Assembly (NCBI GenBank): GCA_002914845.1
Contig: JXTC01000413.1
Location: 186,503-250,502 of the forward strand
Length of the DNA stretch: 64,000 nucleotides
Source of the DNA: Trema orientale
Taxonomy: Eukaryota > Streptophyta > Magnoliopsida > Rosales > Cannabaceae
Reading direction: 5' to 3'
Part shown: positions 24,701 to 37,651 of the stretch, piece by piece
How the letters are laid out: each line of letters starts with the position of its first letter
How positions within the stretch are numbered: the stretch's first letter is position 1
Program-made: the position numbers and the translations under genes
Notes under the pieces: model-generated
Database searches by the model: none
What the model saw: only the letters and a program-made list of their open reading frames with translations
What the model was told of the DNA's origin: nothing

Positions 24701-26492
24701 GACTGAACACTCTTGTTAGTATTCTTTCTTTTTTTTTTCTGTTATTAATATGTTTTGCCACTCATTGAGTTCTTGAGCAAGAGAGAAGTATACAAGAACA
24801 AGACGCATGGGTGCCAACCTATTTCCTGCTTAATTCTAGTCCTTCTTGATGCTTGGTGTTTTTAAAAAAAGCGAAAAAAAAAAAAGAAGATTGAAGACAT
24901 CTTCATTTTTTCACTCTTTACCTAATTCATCGACTTATATATGAACATCTATGCATTTTTTGAGAGTCGATTATAAACTTTTAATTCATTTATATACAAA
25001 TTTAAGAAGAAAAAGAACATATACATATGTCGATTGATCAAAATGAGAAAGAAATATATGAACTGTCAAAGGCATGTATATAGATCGTTGTATAAGAATT
25101 TTATACTAAATGTGCATATTATTTTATAACTACTATATAACTATTTTGGTATTGAATTGATCATCAACAATTTTTTTTCTTTGGTGAAAGGGAGTTCATC
25201 AACAAGTTATAAGATTATGTCAAAGAGAGCAAGCTTTTAGTGAGGGGATACAGGGACACGAACTATTACAAGTTGGGTAATTACAATTTTGTATACGGTC
25301 TTCGTTCTTGCCTATTACGTATGTTATTGTCATATTGAGATGGGATAATAATGGGAATGTGATCCAAATAGTCAAACCAATAATTGTTATAATAAAAAAT
25401 ATATTTGAAGAAATGTTTGATACATATAGGTTATTGTCAAACGGTCTAATCAATGCATGTTAATTTCGTTAGGTTTGAATATAATTTATACCTTAGACAA
25501 CACACTTCTCATTCTCCTTGCTTGGCAATACTTTGAAGTTTAATAACACCCGCCTGATAAATCATGGTTGATTAAAATAAAGGAAAAATTATTAATTATC
25601 TATATTATCAATTGTCTCATATAATATTAATACTACTAATGGCTAAGTCACATCCAAATGAAAAATATACGTACGTAAAGTTTTTTTAATGTTCCGTGAG
25701 ATAAATTTAACCTATATCAAAGGCCAATGATCAAAATGAGCTGCCAAAAGGCATAATCTTCGTGAAAATTGTGTTCTACCAACAAAACATTTATATACAT
25801 AACTATCTATATTTAAAATAGTTTACGGATTTTAAAAGCATTTATTTTCAAGCAACACAATTTTAATTTATTTTAAATCGATTTAGACATGACCCTTGGC
25901 GCGTCAACAAGGATACATGATGAATTAATTAGAAATAATTGGATTCAATTAATGATAAAAAAAGTAATTTTAAAATTAATATGTCAAAATATTCAAACCA
26001 AAAATATTAAGAGAGAGAAAATTTTAAGGATACATAATATAATTATAAAAAATGTAAACTGCGAACCAAAAGAGCAAGAGTTTCAACCAATTTAAAAAGG
26101 AGTCACATAACATGAGATCTAAACATGTTCTTCTTTAATTTCTCATCTCATTATAAATCCCTTCTCCAAAATTGGAATGAATAATCAATAATTTCTTCCT
26201 CATTCATTTTCTAGAGAAAAACCGAAAAAAAAAAATAAAACTTTTTATTTACTTTTATCTCTCTAAATTTAATTCAAATTAAAGAATTATCCTTTAACCT
26301 AGCAGATACTAGTCATAAAAGGAAGGTGCATGACATTTGGGCCCACCTTCAAACGAGCCCACAAGGCACAAAGCGTGAGATTGTATTGAATAACAACCCC
26401 AAACGAGGAACTTAATCAAGCTGACGTGGACATCTCTGATAGGTCAAAACCTGTAGTACGCTGGAACCATCCTGAGAGTCTCAGCGTCTTAA

Positions 26493-26960
26493 GCTGAGAG
26501 AGAGAGAGAGAGAAAGAAGATGGTCAAAAAGGTTGGATCCTAAGCACTGTACACGCGTCAGCAGGAGCACAACTCGTCTGTACTCCACTCCGCGTCTAAA
26601 GCTTCGACATGTGTCCAACACCCATTGGTCAATCCCTATTCGTCTTACTATTTGTACGTGTTCCTTCTTTGCACTGCTCCTCCTCCACCACCACTCTACA
26701 AAACGACACGAAACCACACCTCGTTTTGGAGAGAGAGAGTGTCGTTTTGTACACGAGTACTCACTAGCGTAAGAATATAGGTACATATTGTATACACACA
26801 CGCTTCGACATACACAATATATGGGACCAATGTCCTGTTCTTAAGTTTGGAGCTTTTTCGTGGACGACACGATCCGAGTCTGCCGCTTCTCTCTCTCTCT
26901 AAAAAAACACATTTAATCTCTCTTTCTCTCTCTCTCTCTCTCTTCTCTTCTTAGCTTTCT
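26493..26960 (+). promoter_or_regulatory. PTL upstream region with (GA)n and (CT)n tracts
   Basis: A GA run (about 26496-26514) lies about 550 bases before the PTL start. CT-rich tracts (about 26888-26900 and 26920-26953) lie 100-170 bases before it and probably form the 5' leader, as in many plant genes. (GA)n/(CT)n tracts in plant promoters are known targets of BBR/BPC GAGA-binding proteins; that they act here is inference. No clear TATA box could be fixed. Confidence 0.45.
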
Positions 26961-27062
26961 TTTTATTAAAAAAAAAAAAAAGTAGTAGAGACAGAGATAG
27001 AAAGAGAGGTGAAGCTAATTGAAGCTTACTATAAGCTAGCTAGCTAAAGGGGGCTAAGCTCC

Positions 27063-29862
27063 ATGGAAATGGAGGATCAGTACGGCATGGCGGATCTAAG
27101 GCAGTTAATGAACGGAACGAGGTCTCATTTTCCGGCAATCCCACAACCCACTGAGCTTTTTCCCGGTCACCGGCCGGGAATAGCTCCGCAGCAACAGCAA
27201 CAACAACAAGTAGTACAACAACCCTTTGAGATGATGATGATGGGTCGTCCAGTTGGAGCCACCGAGATTATGCCACGTGGGCCTTTCCATCATCACCATG
27301 TTGATCATCATCATCATCAACAACATCATCAGTTTATTAGGTCCGAGTCATCAGCTGGCACTACCTCTGGCGCCGCCTCTATCACGACTGTTACGGCTAC
27401 TTCGGCTCCTTCTCTTAGCGGCGGCGGCGGCGGCGGCGGAGGTGGGTTTGAGCTGGGTGAGAGCGGCGGCTGCCTTGGAATGATGGATGGTGGCACCGGA
27501 AGATGGCCGAGGCAAGAGACTCTTACTCTCTTGGAGATCAGATCCCGTCTCGATTCTAAGTTCAAAGAAGCTAATCAAAAGGGTCCCCTCTGGGATGAGG
27601 TCTCTAGGTATGTATCACTTTTATTTTCAATAAAATAAAAAATTAAAAAAAAAAAAATCAGTTTTCTTATACTACCCTACTTCAGTTTATTAACCCTTGT
27701 CCCCTTTTTTTTGTTTATAATTTTTTTCTAAGTGCTATATATATATATATAGAAGAACATAGTTACACTAGAAAGGTTGAGTTTGAGACCTAAAGCTTGG
27801 TAGTGTAACTATTTTTTTTTTTCTACGGAAAATCTAATAATTAAGAACTGGGTTTCGTTTTGTTTGTAATAATATATATAAAATGAAAGAGGGGGATGAT
27901 GATGGTGGTAATAATATGGTGTGGTTTGATTTTAAAATCACTGACAACTGGGGTGGCTGGCTCGTTTTTGTGATTTGAAAATGTGTCCCCTCTTTTAAGT
28001 GCAAATTTTCACTGGCTTTTGCCGAAAGAATGGTTGACCTTTCAGCAGCTTATTAAGTAAGTACTCATCTTTTGGTTTATTTCTTCTGATGAAAAGATGT
28101 CTGCAACTGTAAGAAGCTGCCTAGCTCTGCAGCAGTAGTAGTAGTAGAAGAAGTAAGTGGTAGTGGCATTCGTCGTCGTTTTATGAATTTGAATAGTCAT
28201 ACTCTCTAAGTCGAGTTTAACAGTTTTTTCTCACTGAAGTCTGAACTAAAGCCCACAAAAGTGAGAGAGAGACACATTTTCCTTTCATCATTATAACCAA
28301 TATAAATCATCACCCTCATCATCATCATGCTCACCCCCATCAACTTTTTCTAGGTCTATTTTTAATATCTTGATTAATTTGATTACAATTCAACTTATAA
28401 TAAGCTAGTTAGGGTTCCTTCTTCTTTGCTTTTAATTTTCTTTTCTTTTCTTTTTTTAATAGACTTCTCTTCTCTCATAATTATCTTATTTTATTTTTCG
28501 TATCTCTTTTCTCTATTTCAACTTGTTATATATAGGATCATGTCTGAAGAACATGGTTACCAAAGGAGTGGGAAAAAGTGCAGAGAGAAATTTGAGAACT
28601 TGTACAAATACTACAAGAAGACAAAGGAAGGTAAAGCCGGAAGACAAGATGGTAAGCACTACAGATTCTTTCGTCAGCTCGAAGCTCTCTATGGCGAAAC
28701 TAGCAATCAAGTCTCAGTCCCAGAAGCCCATTTCGTCGGTAACAATCTTCGGTTCCAAACCTTGAACAACACTACAACATCTCAAGCTAATAATCAGTTA
28801 GAAGGGCCCTATCAGTCTCAGACGAATAAGCATAATTGTGATAGTCTTAGCCTCTCGAATTCATCCGATTTCGATTCGTCTTCCTCGGACGACAATGATT
28901 TTACAAATGCCGGGCTAATGATGGACAACGATTCGTCAGAGAAAATGATGATGAGGAGGAAGAGGAGAAGCGGAAGGAGCTGGAAAGTGAAGATAAAGGA
29001 GTTCATCGACTCGCAGATGCGAAAGCTGATGGAGAAGCAAGAAGTTTGGCTGGAGAAGCTAATGAAAACCCTTGAACAAAAGGAGAAAGAGAGGACTTTG
29101 AGGGAAGAGGAATGGAGGAAACAAGAGTCGGCTCGGATTGATAGAGAGCACAAGTTTTGGGCCAATGAGAGAGCTTGGATCGAAGCTCGGGATGCTGCAT
29201 TGATGGAAGCTTTGCATAAGTTAACAGGAAAAGAGGTCAACTATAAGGCTTCCTCCCCGGAGGGTCTAATGCTTGCCGCCGGAGAAAACAATGTCCAAGA
29301 TGAAGATGGGAGCGAAATACAAAATAACGTTGCGAAAGTCGATACTTGGCCAGAGTCGTCCGAGGTGTCAAGACTAATTCAGTTGAGAACAAGCATGGAT
29401 TCGAGGTTTCAACAAGGCGGATTTTCGGAAGAGGTTTTGTGGGAGGACATAGCGGCGAAGATGGCTTGTTTGGGGTATGAAAGGAGTGGTTTGATGTGCA
29501 AAGACAAGTGGGAAAGTATTAACAATTATGTGAAGACATCAAAGGAGTCGAGTAAGAAGCGAAAAGAGAATTCGAGAAGTAGTAGTGGTAATTATTTTCA
29601 GAATAATAATAATGAAAACTCAGCTACTACTGCTAACAATAATTCATTGTACAATCACGGAGGAGGAGGAGGAGGAGCCTACTCATGTGATCAAATGAGT
29701 GATCAAGGAGGTCAAAATACAGCAAGGCTTCAAGTCAACGATGGTTCTTCTCCTTCTAATGCTAATGTTCACGATAGTTGCTTTCCCTTCTTGATGGGGG
29801 AAGGAGATAACTTGTGGGAAAATTATGGGCTGAAGCTTAGTAAAGGAGGGCAAAGCCAGTAG
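27063..29862 (+). CDS. PTL: Trihelix transcription factor PETAL LOSS (GT-2-like), two exons
   Basis: Exon 1 is 27063-27607, the GT-AG intron 27608-28535 (928 bp), and exon 2 28536-29862; the joined frame encodes 623 residues. It has two trihelix DNA-binding domains, about 147-235 (GRWPRQETLTLLEIRSRLD...HYRFFRQLEALY, split by the intron at Arg182) and about 451-523 (TWPESSEVSRLIQLRTSMD). Between them lie a basic stretch (322-334, RRKRRSGRSWKVK) and a charged alpha-helical or coiled-coil region (335-415). The N-terminus QYGMADLRQLM and C-terminus CFPFLMGEGDNLWENYGLKL match Arabidopsis PTL as I remember it. That nuclear protein restrains growth between sepals and affects petal initiation. Low-complexity tracts: Gln (44-49), His (76-90) and Gly (120-128). 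The first ATG of the frame is used; a second Met at residue 3 is an alternative. The frame looks intact. Confidence 0.95.
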
Positions 29863-32660
29863 TGATGATCAAGTCATATTAATGCAGCAAACGACAGTTT
29901 GTTCAGTGTCGTTCTTTAGTCAGGCTGTTCGGGGGTAATGGGGATGACATGTTGACTTCTTGTGAGATATAAAAGTTTGACAAATATGCCTCCTTGCTTT
30001 GGAGTACCTTGGAGGACGGGGGATTTAGATTGTGTAAGAATGGAGCTAACTCATGATTATGGGATTTATGTATAGGGACTTTTGGGAACTTTGGGAACAT
30101 GGACATTTTGATCATCATCAGGAAAATAATCGATATTTTATTATATCTTACTGGATTTTAAATATAGGAAATTAAGGGTGGTGCCCAATATTTTCCTATA
30201 TATTTATTCTTTGGTGAATTTCTAGACTTTTCATCTGAAGTTAATTTTCACTTTTGTGTAATTAATAATTGATTCCTTCGTGCATGCAGAGATATATACA
30301 GACACATGGTTCGGGTGTTTGTAATGTTTAAATTTTAATTTTAGATAGAGATATATAGATATATATATAGATATATGTGCTTTGTATATACTTTCTCTTT
30401 TTTGCTAATTGGTTTGGATCCCGAGAAAATCATCGTGTGACTACCGGGTTCATTTCTCTGCGGATAAATAGAACATGCTTTTTCTATTGCTCTTTTTTGT
30501 GATGATGAGAGAGGTGGAATGAGAGGTTGTGGTGTCAATAATTGCGGTGTAGATTAGAAACGAATACAAATGTAACAAATCTTCTTTTCTTAAAGCAAGA
30601 TTCCTATTTACAAAGATTTATGTCTATGTACGTACTTGAATTGATATGTAGATTTAGCTGCTCTAAGTTTTTTTTTTCAAATACCTATCTAGATGTACTA
30701 TATAAGCAACTGATCAGCTACATGCATGCATCAAAGAATTTGTCATCTAGCTTACAAAATAATGTCAATTCTAATCATGTACGCAGCAAAGGAAAGAGCA
30801 AAATATTTATTCGATTCAATAAGAATATCACTAAATTTGCCGAGAGAAAATTTATCAAATAATTAATGTTACTTTATATAACTGCACTATCAATTCTAAT
30901 TTATTTTCTAACTTACTGATGTGATAGGGTTAATTTTATGCTGCCTAGCAGCTATATTAGTAAATAATAACATGAATAGTACTATAGCAGAAATATATTG
31001 GCTCACTTTCACCAAAAAAAAAAAAAAAAAAAAAAGAAAGAAAGAAATGTATTGGCTTACTTTTTTTTTTTTCGTTTGAAATGATTATTGGCTTACTTTT
31101 ATACATAAATATATATATATATATAGTTGGCTATTCATTTTATTTTTTCCGACTCTCTAAGGGGAAAATAAGATTTCAATTGGCTCTAACTCCTAAATAA
31201 CATCGTTTAAAAGTAAAATTATAAGGCAGGGATATTAAACTTCCATTTATATATTATGTGTATCCATATTTACAAATGTTATGTCAAGGTTTAGAGAATG
31301 TTCAATAAATAAATAAATAAATAAATTCTCGAGAGATAATGGCCGGTTTCAAATAAATGATCTCTACATTTCCTACGCCATAGTGATCTCATCAAATTCC
31401 TGGAATCGATGATAAACTTTTCTTGTCAATAAACTCATTTTTAATTTTTCGTAAATCACCTATGTATCTTAACTGACAATCTGAATAAGAGCAAGCCAAA
31501 AAAATAGACAAGCACTCAATCAAAAATCACGAAAGAATTAGATAAAATGAAATGTCTTAATCAAATTTCCAATACCCTCTTGTTCCTTTCGAAACTCAAC
31601 AATAACCCTTTTTGCTTTAAGTTTTTATCTCCCTCTCAGGAAGTTTCTCATATAGATCTTTCTCCATCAAATGTGCCATTAATCTATAGGACCACTTGCA
31701 TTGCATAGAAGGTATTATGTTTCATCGAAAAATAAATAAAAACAACAAAAATTAAGAAGGCATAATATGAAAAAACGAAAGCATATGATGATGACCCTTT
31801 TGTTTGCTGACAATTTTTTTTTTTTTAAAACTTACTTTTGTATATATAGACATGCATGATATACATGATCCGTAATGATCCACGGAGATGAAACATTAAA
31901 ACCCATCGTGTATAATATAACACTTCCAGACAGAAACTGCAAGTACTTGAGAAAGAGTGAAGAAGCTTCCCACCATAGGGAACCAAACAAGGCCTTAAAA
32001 ATATTTGTTTACAGTACTCTTGTCACGGTCCGAAAGTACTAGACCTTTCTTTTTCTTCTCCCTTTTCTCTCTTTCTTTCTTACTTTTTTTTCCTCTTTCG
32101 TGAATCCTCAACTTAAGCTTGGTTTTTCTCCCAATACCCTAGATTGCTAGCTAGTGATGACGCTAATTTGCAGTACAGAGTCAAATGGGGTGGTACCAAA
32201 ATTTACATTGCAGTTATAGAAAATGGGAATTCAAAATAAATAAAATAAAAACAGGAATAAAAACAAAACTTGGGTTTTTCCTTGATGATGCTTGTTGATG
32301 TGACTAGTAACTGAGCCAACGCAAAAAAAGAAGGCATGCTATCCTTTTCAAGTTACGCCAAATTGGGAAGTCTGTCACTGCCTCACTGGGTTCACCAGTT
32401 AACCAGCTTTCAGTTTTTCTGGGCCTTAAATAGTAATTGGAAATAATATCTCCTTTTGTTTGGAGATTTAAGTGAAAAATAAATAAATAATTTGCTAGGT
32501 TGGATATAAAGTAGTCCTCCTTGAAAAAAAAAAAAAACAAAAAGAGGAATAATTCATATGTTCATTTCATTTTTTGACATTCTGGGGACTAACGTGCCTT
32601 TTTGATCTGTTGTGATGCGACTATGACCCTATTAGGATGAAAGAAAAGAAAGAAAAAAAA
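29863..32660. other. PTL 3' flank and AT-rich intergenic DNA
   Basis: The first 250 bases probably include the PTL 3' untranslated region. The rest has poly-A/T tracts, (TA)n near 31110, (AAAT)n near 31303-31325 and no recognised gene. Frames of up to 106 codons (30542-30862) have no domain I recognise and ordinary AT-rich composition. Confidence 0.5.
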
Positions 32661-32663
32661 AAA

Positions 32664-33044
32664 AGTGAAAATTACGTCCTGTATGTCATTTTTACAANAA
32701 AAAATATGAAAAATACGGTGAGCTACATTTTTTTTGTAGATTTGGTACAGTTTTTATTAGAAAAATATCATTTTTAAAAAATATTTTTAAATAATAACTG
32801 GTAACCCGAAATTAGTTTTCGAATACTGGTAACTAGTAACAAAAGTTATTTATAACTGGTATATAAATGGTAACTGGTAACCAGTTTTCAAAAATTGATA
32901 ACTATTAAAAACAAGTAACTAGTAATCATTCTAAAAATAATATTTTTATAATAAAAATCGTACGGAAATTGGAATAAAAAAATCTGACTTTCATATTTTT
33001 GTAATTCTTTTTAGTTTTTATAAGTAAAAATGTTAGGAACCCAA
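32664..33044. mobile_element. Non-coding element with internal ACTGGTAACC repeats
   Basis: It starts near GTGAAAATTACGTCCTGTA, continues with TTTGGTACAGTTTTTATTAG and AAAAATATCATTTTTAAAAA, then has several copies of (A)ACTGGTAAC(C). It ends TTTTTATAAGTAAAAATG then TTAGGAACCCAAG. The same order of words is found at 56.17-56.55 kb. It has no coding capacity and its superfamily is unknown. One ambiguous base (n) lies at 32698. Confidence 0.55.
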
Positions 33045-33045
33045 G

Positions 33046-35436
33046 AAAAAAGGAAAAATTACACCATATACGATTTTAGGAATAATATTTCTTCAAATAT
33101 GATCAGGCCTAATTTACTACTTCTTATACGATCTATTTTAGAAAAATACTACTTATTCTTTTTCCCTCACTTCCTCTCTTTTTCTCGCTCTGATCTTATG
33201 AGGGCAAAATTTCAGAACATGAAATCTCCATTGTAGTCCCTCATCAAAGCTAGAGTTTTCTGTATTGGCCATTGTTGCTCTTCCAACTACTTCTAGCTCC
33301 TCAATGGTGTCCCTATCAACGTCAATTTCTGCCTTATCTCTTTTCAGTTCATTCCAAACTATACTAAGTTTTTTTTAGTTCAATTTGGCTTTCTATGATG
33401 GTTCCCATATTACTGTATAAGGTAAGAAAGCACTAAAATACTTTTGAGATAAGTAAATAAGGTCTAGAATAATCGATCATTCTTATTATTTCTCCAGAAA
33501 TTTCTTTAATTTTCTTATTTGGTTACTCAATTAATTTCTTCTTAAGCTTTGTTTTTTTGGGAGATTAAGGTGTTAAATGGTGATACAGGGGCTTTTATTT
33601 TATTTGATTACTGAGAAAATGATTAGAAAAGGATAATTGTGGCCCATTAAACTTGTTTTGTTCTACTGTGTTATGTTGAACAATAATTTGGTTATATGTT
33701 ATGTGATTTTTTAGAAAAAATTTTGCTTTTCTTTCCGAGAATTTTGATAGTAATTAGTTATTTATGTATTTAGCTTTTCAAATTATGATTGTGATCAATG
33801 ATATTTGTATCTTGATTATAAGAAAATTGAGAGTTTTTTACATGTTAGATTATGAATGGTTGATTGTGCTTTATTTGTTTTAATTTTTCCCTTCTAATAA
33901 GCATTTGCATTGTGGTGACTTGATTATTGAATGTCTGATATATTTGTCGTTGCCTATGCTAGATATATCATCATCAGGTTTTTACTGTGTGCACCTGGTT
34001 GGAGGGCAGAAGATGATATGGATCATTATGGTAACAAGAGAGTGGAACTTGTTGGTTGTCTACTCAAGACTTGTTTAGATTTTTTTTTTTTAAAAAAACC
34101 TTTATTTCATTCCCTTGGCAACAAGAGTGATTGTTATGGATATAACCATAGTTGTTTAGCACAATGAAGCTGTCCGCTTGGTGTTTGATAAATTATTTGT
34201 GAGAGCTTCTGTTTCTGAATTTTTGTTAATGGTTTCAAATAAATATATCATTTTGTACGCAGATTTTGTTAATAGTTTCTGGTGATACATGGATATTTAT
34301 AGCAAGTTGATATTATTCTTAATTTGGTTATTGTTATCCTTGAAACTAAAAACCAAATTGGTATTGAGTACTTGAGAAAAAAATTGGTATTGAATAGTTT
34401 TGAATAGAAACTAAATTATCATTCGTTGAACTTATTCCATTGCTGTGACAATTCGAATTCTTTTCAATCATAATGTTATTATGTATCAAAATTATATCAG
34501 TATTTATGTTTTCTTAAGTAGTTTTTGGTTATGTTTTGGATCATTCAAGCTTTTGAAACCTTCATAGGAAGCTAGTATTGGACCATATTTTATGCACATA
34601 GTTGCATTATTAATTGAATTCTTGGTTGGTGGTTAATTTCTCATATTTCAAATAGAAATTAAACAAGTTTCTTACTTTTAATATTTACTTAATGTTTTCC
34701 AATAGACATATTTATATTTCCCTGCTTTATGCCTTTCTATAAATGATGGAAACTAAACAGGTTTTAATTGGTCTGAAAAATAAGAGCTGCTTTCTTAGAA
34801 TGTTGGGGATAAATATTTAGGAAACTAAACTGGTTTCCAAGAAACCTTTGTGGTTTCTTGTGATTTAGTTAACTACAGGATATTCTGTTACATGGAAACT
34901 AGTTTGGTTTCCAGGAAATCTTTGTGGTTTCCTATGATTTACTTACATACAGTGCATTCTGCTAAAAGAAAACCAATCTGGTTTCTAGGAAATTTTTGCG
35001 GTTTCCAGTGATTTACTTACGTATATGGCATTCCGCTAAAAAGAAACCAAACTAGTTTCCAAGAAACCTTTGTAGTTTCCTATAATGACATTTCGCTAAA
35101 AAGAAACCAAACTGATTTTCAAGAAACCTTTATGGTTTCCTGTGATTTACTTACGTATAGGACATTCTGCTAATAGAAAATCAAACTGGTTTCCTGCTTA
35201 TGTACAGGACATTCTGCTAATAGGAAACCAATTTGAAACCAAATTAGTTTCCAGGAAACCTTTGTGGTTTCCTGTAAAAAAAAGTGACTTATTTACTAAA
35301 ATGCCACCGCGTTTTCTAGCTCTCAAAATATTTAGAAAAATGACATGAAAGGTCGTACGGAATTTTTATTATTTTTGAAAGGTCGTAAATTTGGTAATAT
35401 ATCTTGAAAAATAGGTATAAGTGTCCAAAACCTAAG
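33046..35436 (+). mobile_element. 2.4-kb non-coding element with internal minisatellite, copy 1
   Basis: Homologous, in opposite orientation, to 52337-54605. Shared parts in order: the start AAAAATTACACCATATACG, TATACGATCTATTT, AATTCGAATTCTTTTC...ATAAT, the AGCTT..TTGAAACC..TAGGAAG part, TTTCCAATAGA, the GGTTTCC minisatellite, then ACTAAAATGCCACCGCG and the end AGGTATAAGTGTCCAAAACC. No frame longer than about 80 codons is present, so it is non-autonomous. It has no LTR or poly-A end; a DNA transposon or Helitron-like origin is possible, but I cannot assign it. Confidence 0.6.
34817..35280 (+). repeat. ~73-bp minisatellite with GGTTTCCAGGAAACC palindromes
   Basis: About six and a half units of roughly 73 bases, each with AAACTGGTTTCCAGGAAACC, TTTGTGGTTTCCTGTGATTT and ACTTACGTAyAGGACATTCT. 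The GGTTTCCaGGAAACC part is self-complementary, so every unit can fold into a small hairpin. It lies inside the 2.4-kb element. Confidence 0.8.
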
Positions 35437-35453
35437 AAAAAATAACATGGGGA

Positions 35454-35653
35454 GGACTAACTTGGGCCAAAATGGATTTTTTGTAAATTTTTTTTTTAAA
35501 TGACATTTTTAAAAAAGTATCAAGAACGTTTGGACCTTAATTATATTGTCATAATCAAGAAACCTACGAGTCAAAATGTTCTTCAGTTATAAAAATGTCA
35601 TTTCTAAAAACAAATTCATCGGAAAAAGTCCATTTTGACCCAAGTTAGTCCCA
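35454..35653. mobile_element. 200-bp MITE with ~30-bp TIRs
   Basis: The left end GGACTAACTTGGGCCAAAAT then GGATTTTTTG and the right end, in reverse, GGGACTAACTTGGGTCAAAA then TGGACTTTTT are near-perfect inverted repeats. The pairing continues into AAATGACATTTTTAAAAA against TTTTTAGAAATGACATTTTT. No target duplication is clear. Non-coding. Confidence 0.65.
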
Positions 35654-35834
35654 TCCCTATCCTTTCATCAGGGCTGTATATCATACTTGTCCAATTAATG
35701 GGCATGGGCTTCTGTGTGTATATACTGTTGGGCTCGTTCTTAGGGCCATCAGATAGCGGGCAGGTCAGAAGTTTACAAAAGAAGAAATCTAAAGGCCCAA
35801 GAAAAGGACACTCTCAACTACTTTTTAAGAAGTA

Positions 35835-36720
35835 ATACCAAAATACGACTTTCATAAAATAGTTATTGTTCCGTACAATTTTGATGATATTTTTCTAGAT
35901 ATTTAGCTAGAAGTTGGTTTTTTTAGTTGTTGCTAGAAAATTGGCTTCTCAAATTCTGGTAACCAAAATTAGTTTATTTAATTCTGCTTATTGGTTTCTC
36001 TGATAAATAAATAGTTTCTTTTATTTATCATCGTTAATTTATCTAGTTATTGCTAAAAACTAATTTGATTTCTCAGTTTTTGGTAACGAAATTATTTCAA
36101 GTAACTAAATCGATTTCTTAGTTTCATGTAACTAAATTAGTTTCTTTGATTCTGGTTTTTTAGTTTCTCTGATAAATAGATGGTTTCTTTTATTTATTAT
36201 CTTTAATTTCTCTAATTATTCCTAAAACTTAATTTGGTTTCTCAATTTCTAGTAACCAAATTATTAATTTCTGTTACCTAATTGGCTATTGCAAACCACT
36301 AACTAACGAGTAATACTAGGAATATCAATATCTTATATCAAAAACTTACAGCACATGAGGTGTCATTCATTTTAACAACTAATTTTTTGAAAGTGGAAGT
36401 TATGTGGTTAAAAATATGTCACATCACTGGTGTAAGTTTTTTTATTTTAGTGTCTCAATCTTTGCCCTTATTTTTTGATTTTGATATCCTAATCTTCGCC
36501 CTTATTTTTTGATTTTGATGTCTCAATCTTCGCCTTTAACTAATAGGTAACAAAGAACCAATTTTGAAACCAATTTCTAGCTGAAGCATTTAAAAAAATA
36601 CTACTAAAGGTCATATAAAAAAATATTTATTTTCTGAATGTCATATTTTTGATATTAGCATTGGTAGGTCATATTTTTCGTATTATTTTTGAAAATATTG
36701 GTATAAGTGTCAAAAAACCC
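35835..36720 (+). mobile_element. Non-coding element with ~130-bp internal tandem repeats
   Basis: Two to three units carry TTTCTCTGATAAATA(A/G)AT, GTTTCTTTTATTTAT and GGTAACCAAATTA words. Downstream GGTCATATTTTTCGTATTAT leads to the end GGTATAAGTGTCAAAAAACC, shared with the 2.4-kb element (TTTGGTAATATAT...GGTATAAGTGTCCAAAACC). It therefore appears to be a relative with a different internal repeat. Confidence 0.5.
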
Positions 36721-36774
36721 AAATCTAAAGAGAAAGAGCTTGGGATGAATGAATGAGTATCAATCAAAAAGAGA

Positions 36775-37187
36775 AAAGTTCATAAATACCCGTTTTTAAA
36801 ATTATATTTTCATAAATACCTGTTTTTTATTTTTATTTCATAAATACCCGTTTTTATACATTTTTTGGAGAAATGTAGACCACCACTGTTTTACACATGA
36901 AATGTAGACCACGGAATATATTTCATACATTAAATGTATACCGCGGTCCATATTTCATGAATAAAATTTACACTCAAAATTAGCACACATTTTAAAATGT
37001 GTACTATTCATATTTTACACATGAAATGTGTACCTCATGGATAAAATTTACATTATAAATGTGGACCACTCATATTTTTCATATGAAATATAGACTGTAA
37101 AAACGGGTATTTTTTAGAGAAGTTTTAAAAACAGGTATTTTTGAAATAAATTTTAAAAAACGGGTATTAGGTGTAATTTTCACAATC
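36775..37187. mobile_element. ~415-bp TIR-like element, copy 1
   Basis: Colinear with 51850-52263 along its whole length: AAATACCCGTTTTTA, GGAGAAATGTAGACCACCAC, TACCGCGGTCCA, TTTACACTCAAAATT, GAAATGTGTACCTCAT, AACGGGTATT and GGTATTAGGTGTAATTTTCAC. The ends are imperfectly inverted (TTCATAAATACCCGTTTTTA against TACACCTAATACCCGTTTTT). Repeated AATGTAGACC/AATGTGTACC words fill the interior. Non-coding. Confidence 0.65.
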
Positions 37188-37651
37188 AAAAATTGATTTG
37201 TCAGCCTATTTTATGGATTCTTCAAAAATTTTGAAGTAGGTACATAATTTAAAAAAAAAGAATCATTTTCTTGATTTTTTTTCTTTACATTTATGAAGTA
37301 ATAATCATGATCTAGATGTGCTGTCCAACAAAAATAAAAGGGAAAACATTTCATAAAAACGAAAATCAGAATCCAATCTACTAGCGCAACAGAGTATACA
37401 ATAGTTTGACTCTAACTAAGAGTTAGAAAATTGAATGATAATCTTAAAGCATAGGTATATAAGACTTTCGGCATAGTCAAAAATGATCTTACATCAATAT
37501 ATCAATATTGAGGTCTAAAATCTGGAACTTAAATTGTAAGGAGTACCCTCTTGCTAAAATATGAAACCAAGACCATCATAGGAGACATATCTACTTAAAG
37601 AAACCTAAACTGAACTAAAAGTCAGCAAGGTGAAAAGCTACTGCAACTTCT

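Larger units (their letters stand above)
10410..26480. other. 16-kb gene-poor interval between DREB gene and PTL
   Basis: I found no coding gene here on either strand. Open frames are 60-106 codons, mostly low-complexity or (TA)n-derived. The interval holds MITEs (14.4-16.3, 17.0 and 19.4-19.7 kb), a small tandem duplication (16.8-17.7 kb), degenerate CCCGAC-rich repeat DNA (13.8-14.3 kb), a long (CT)n tract (21.75 kb) and many poly-A/T and (TA)n runs. It may contain distal control elements for either flanking transcription factor, but none can be shown from sequence alone. Confidence 0.6.

Noticed and set aside
25889-26095. Lys/Ile-rich 68-codon frame
   Set aside because: AT-rich composition without family resemblance or promoter context.
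28426-28535. N-terminal extension of the PTL second-exon frame (hydrophobic, membrane-like)
   Set aside because: It is pyrimidine-rich intron sequence ending in TATATAG. Splicing at 28536 restores the conserved SRIMSEEHGYQRSG junction of PTL.
28818-29240. 140-codon minus-strand frame
   Set aside because: Antisense shadow of the PTL central helix region.
34817-35280. Direct repeats as a CRISPR array
   Set aside because: Units are contiguous and diverged without unique spacers, in a plant nuclear setting; it is a minisatellite.
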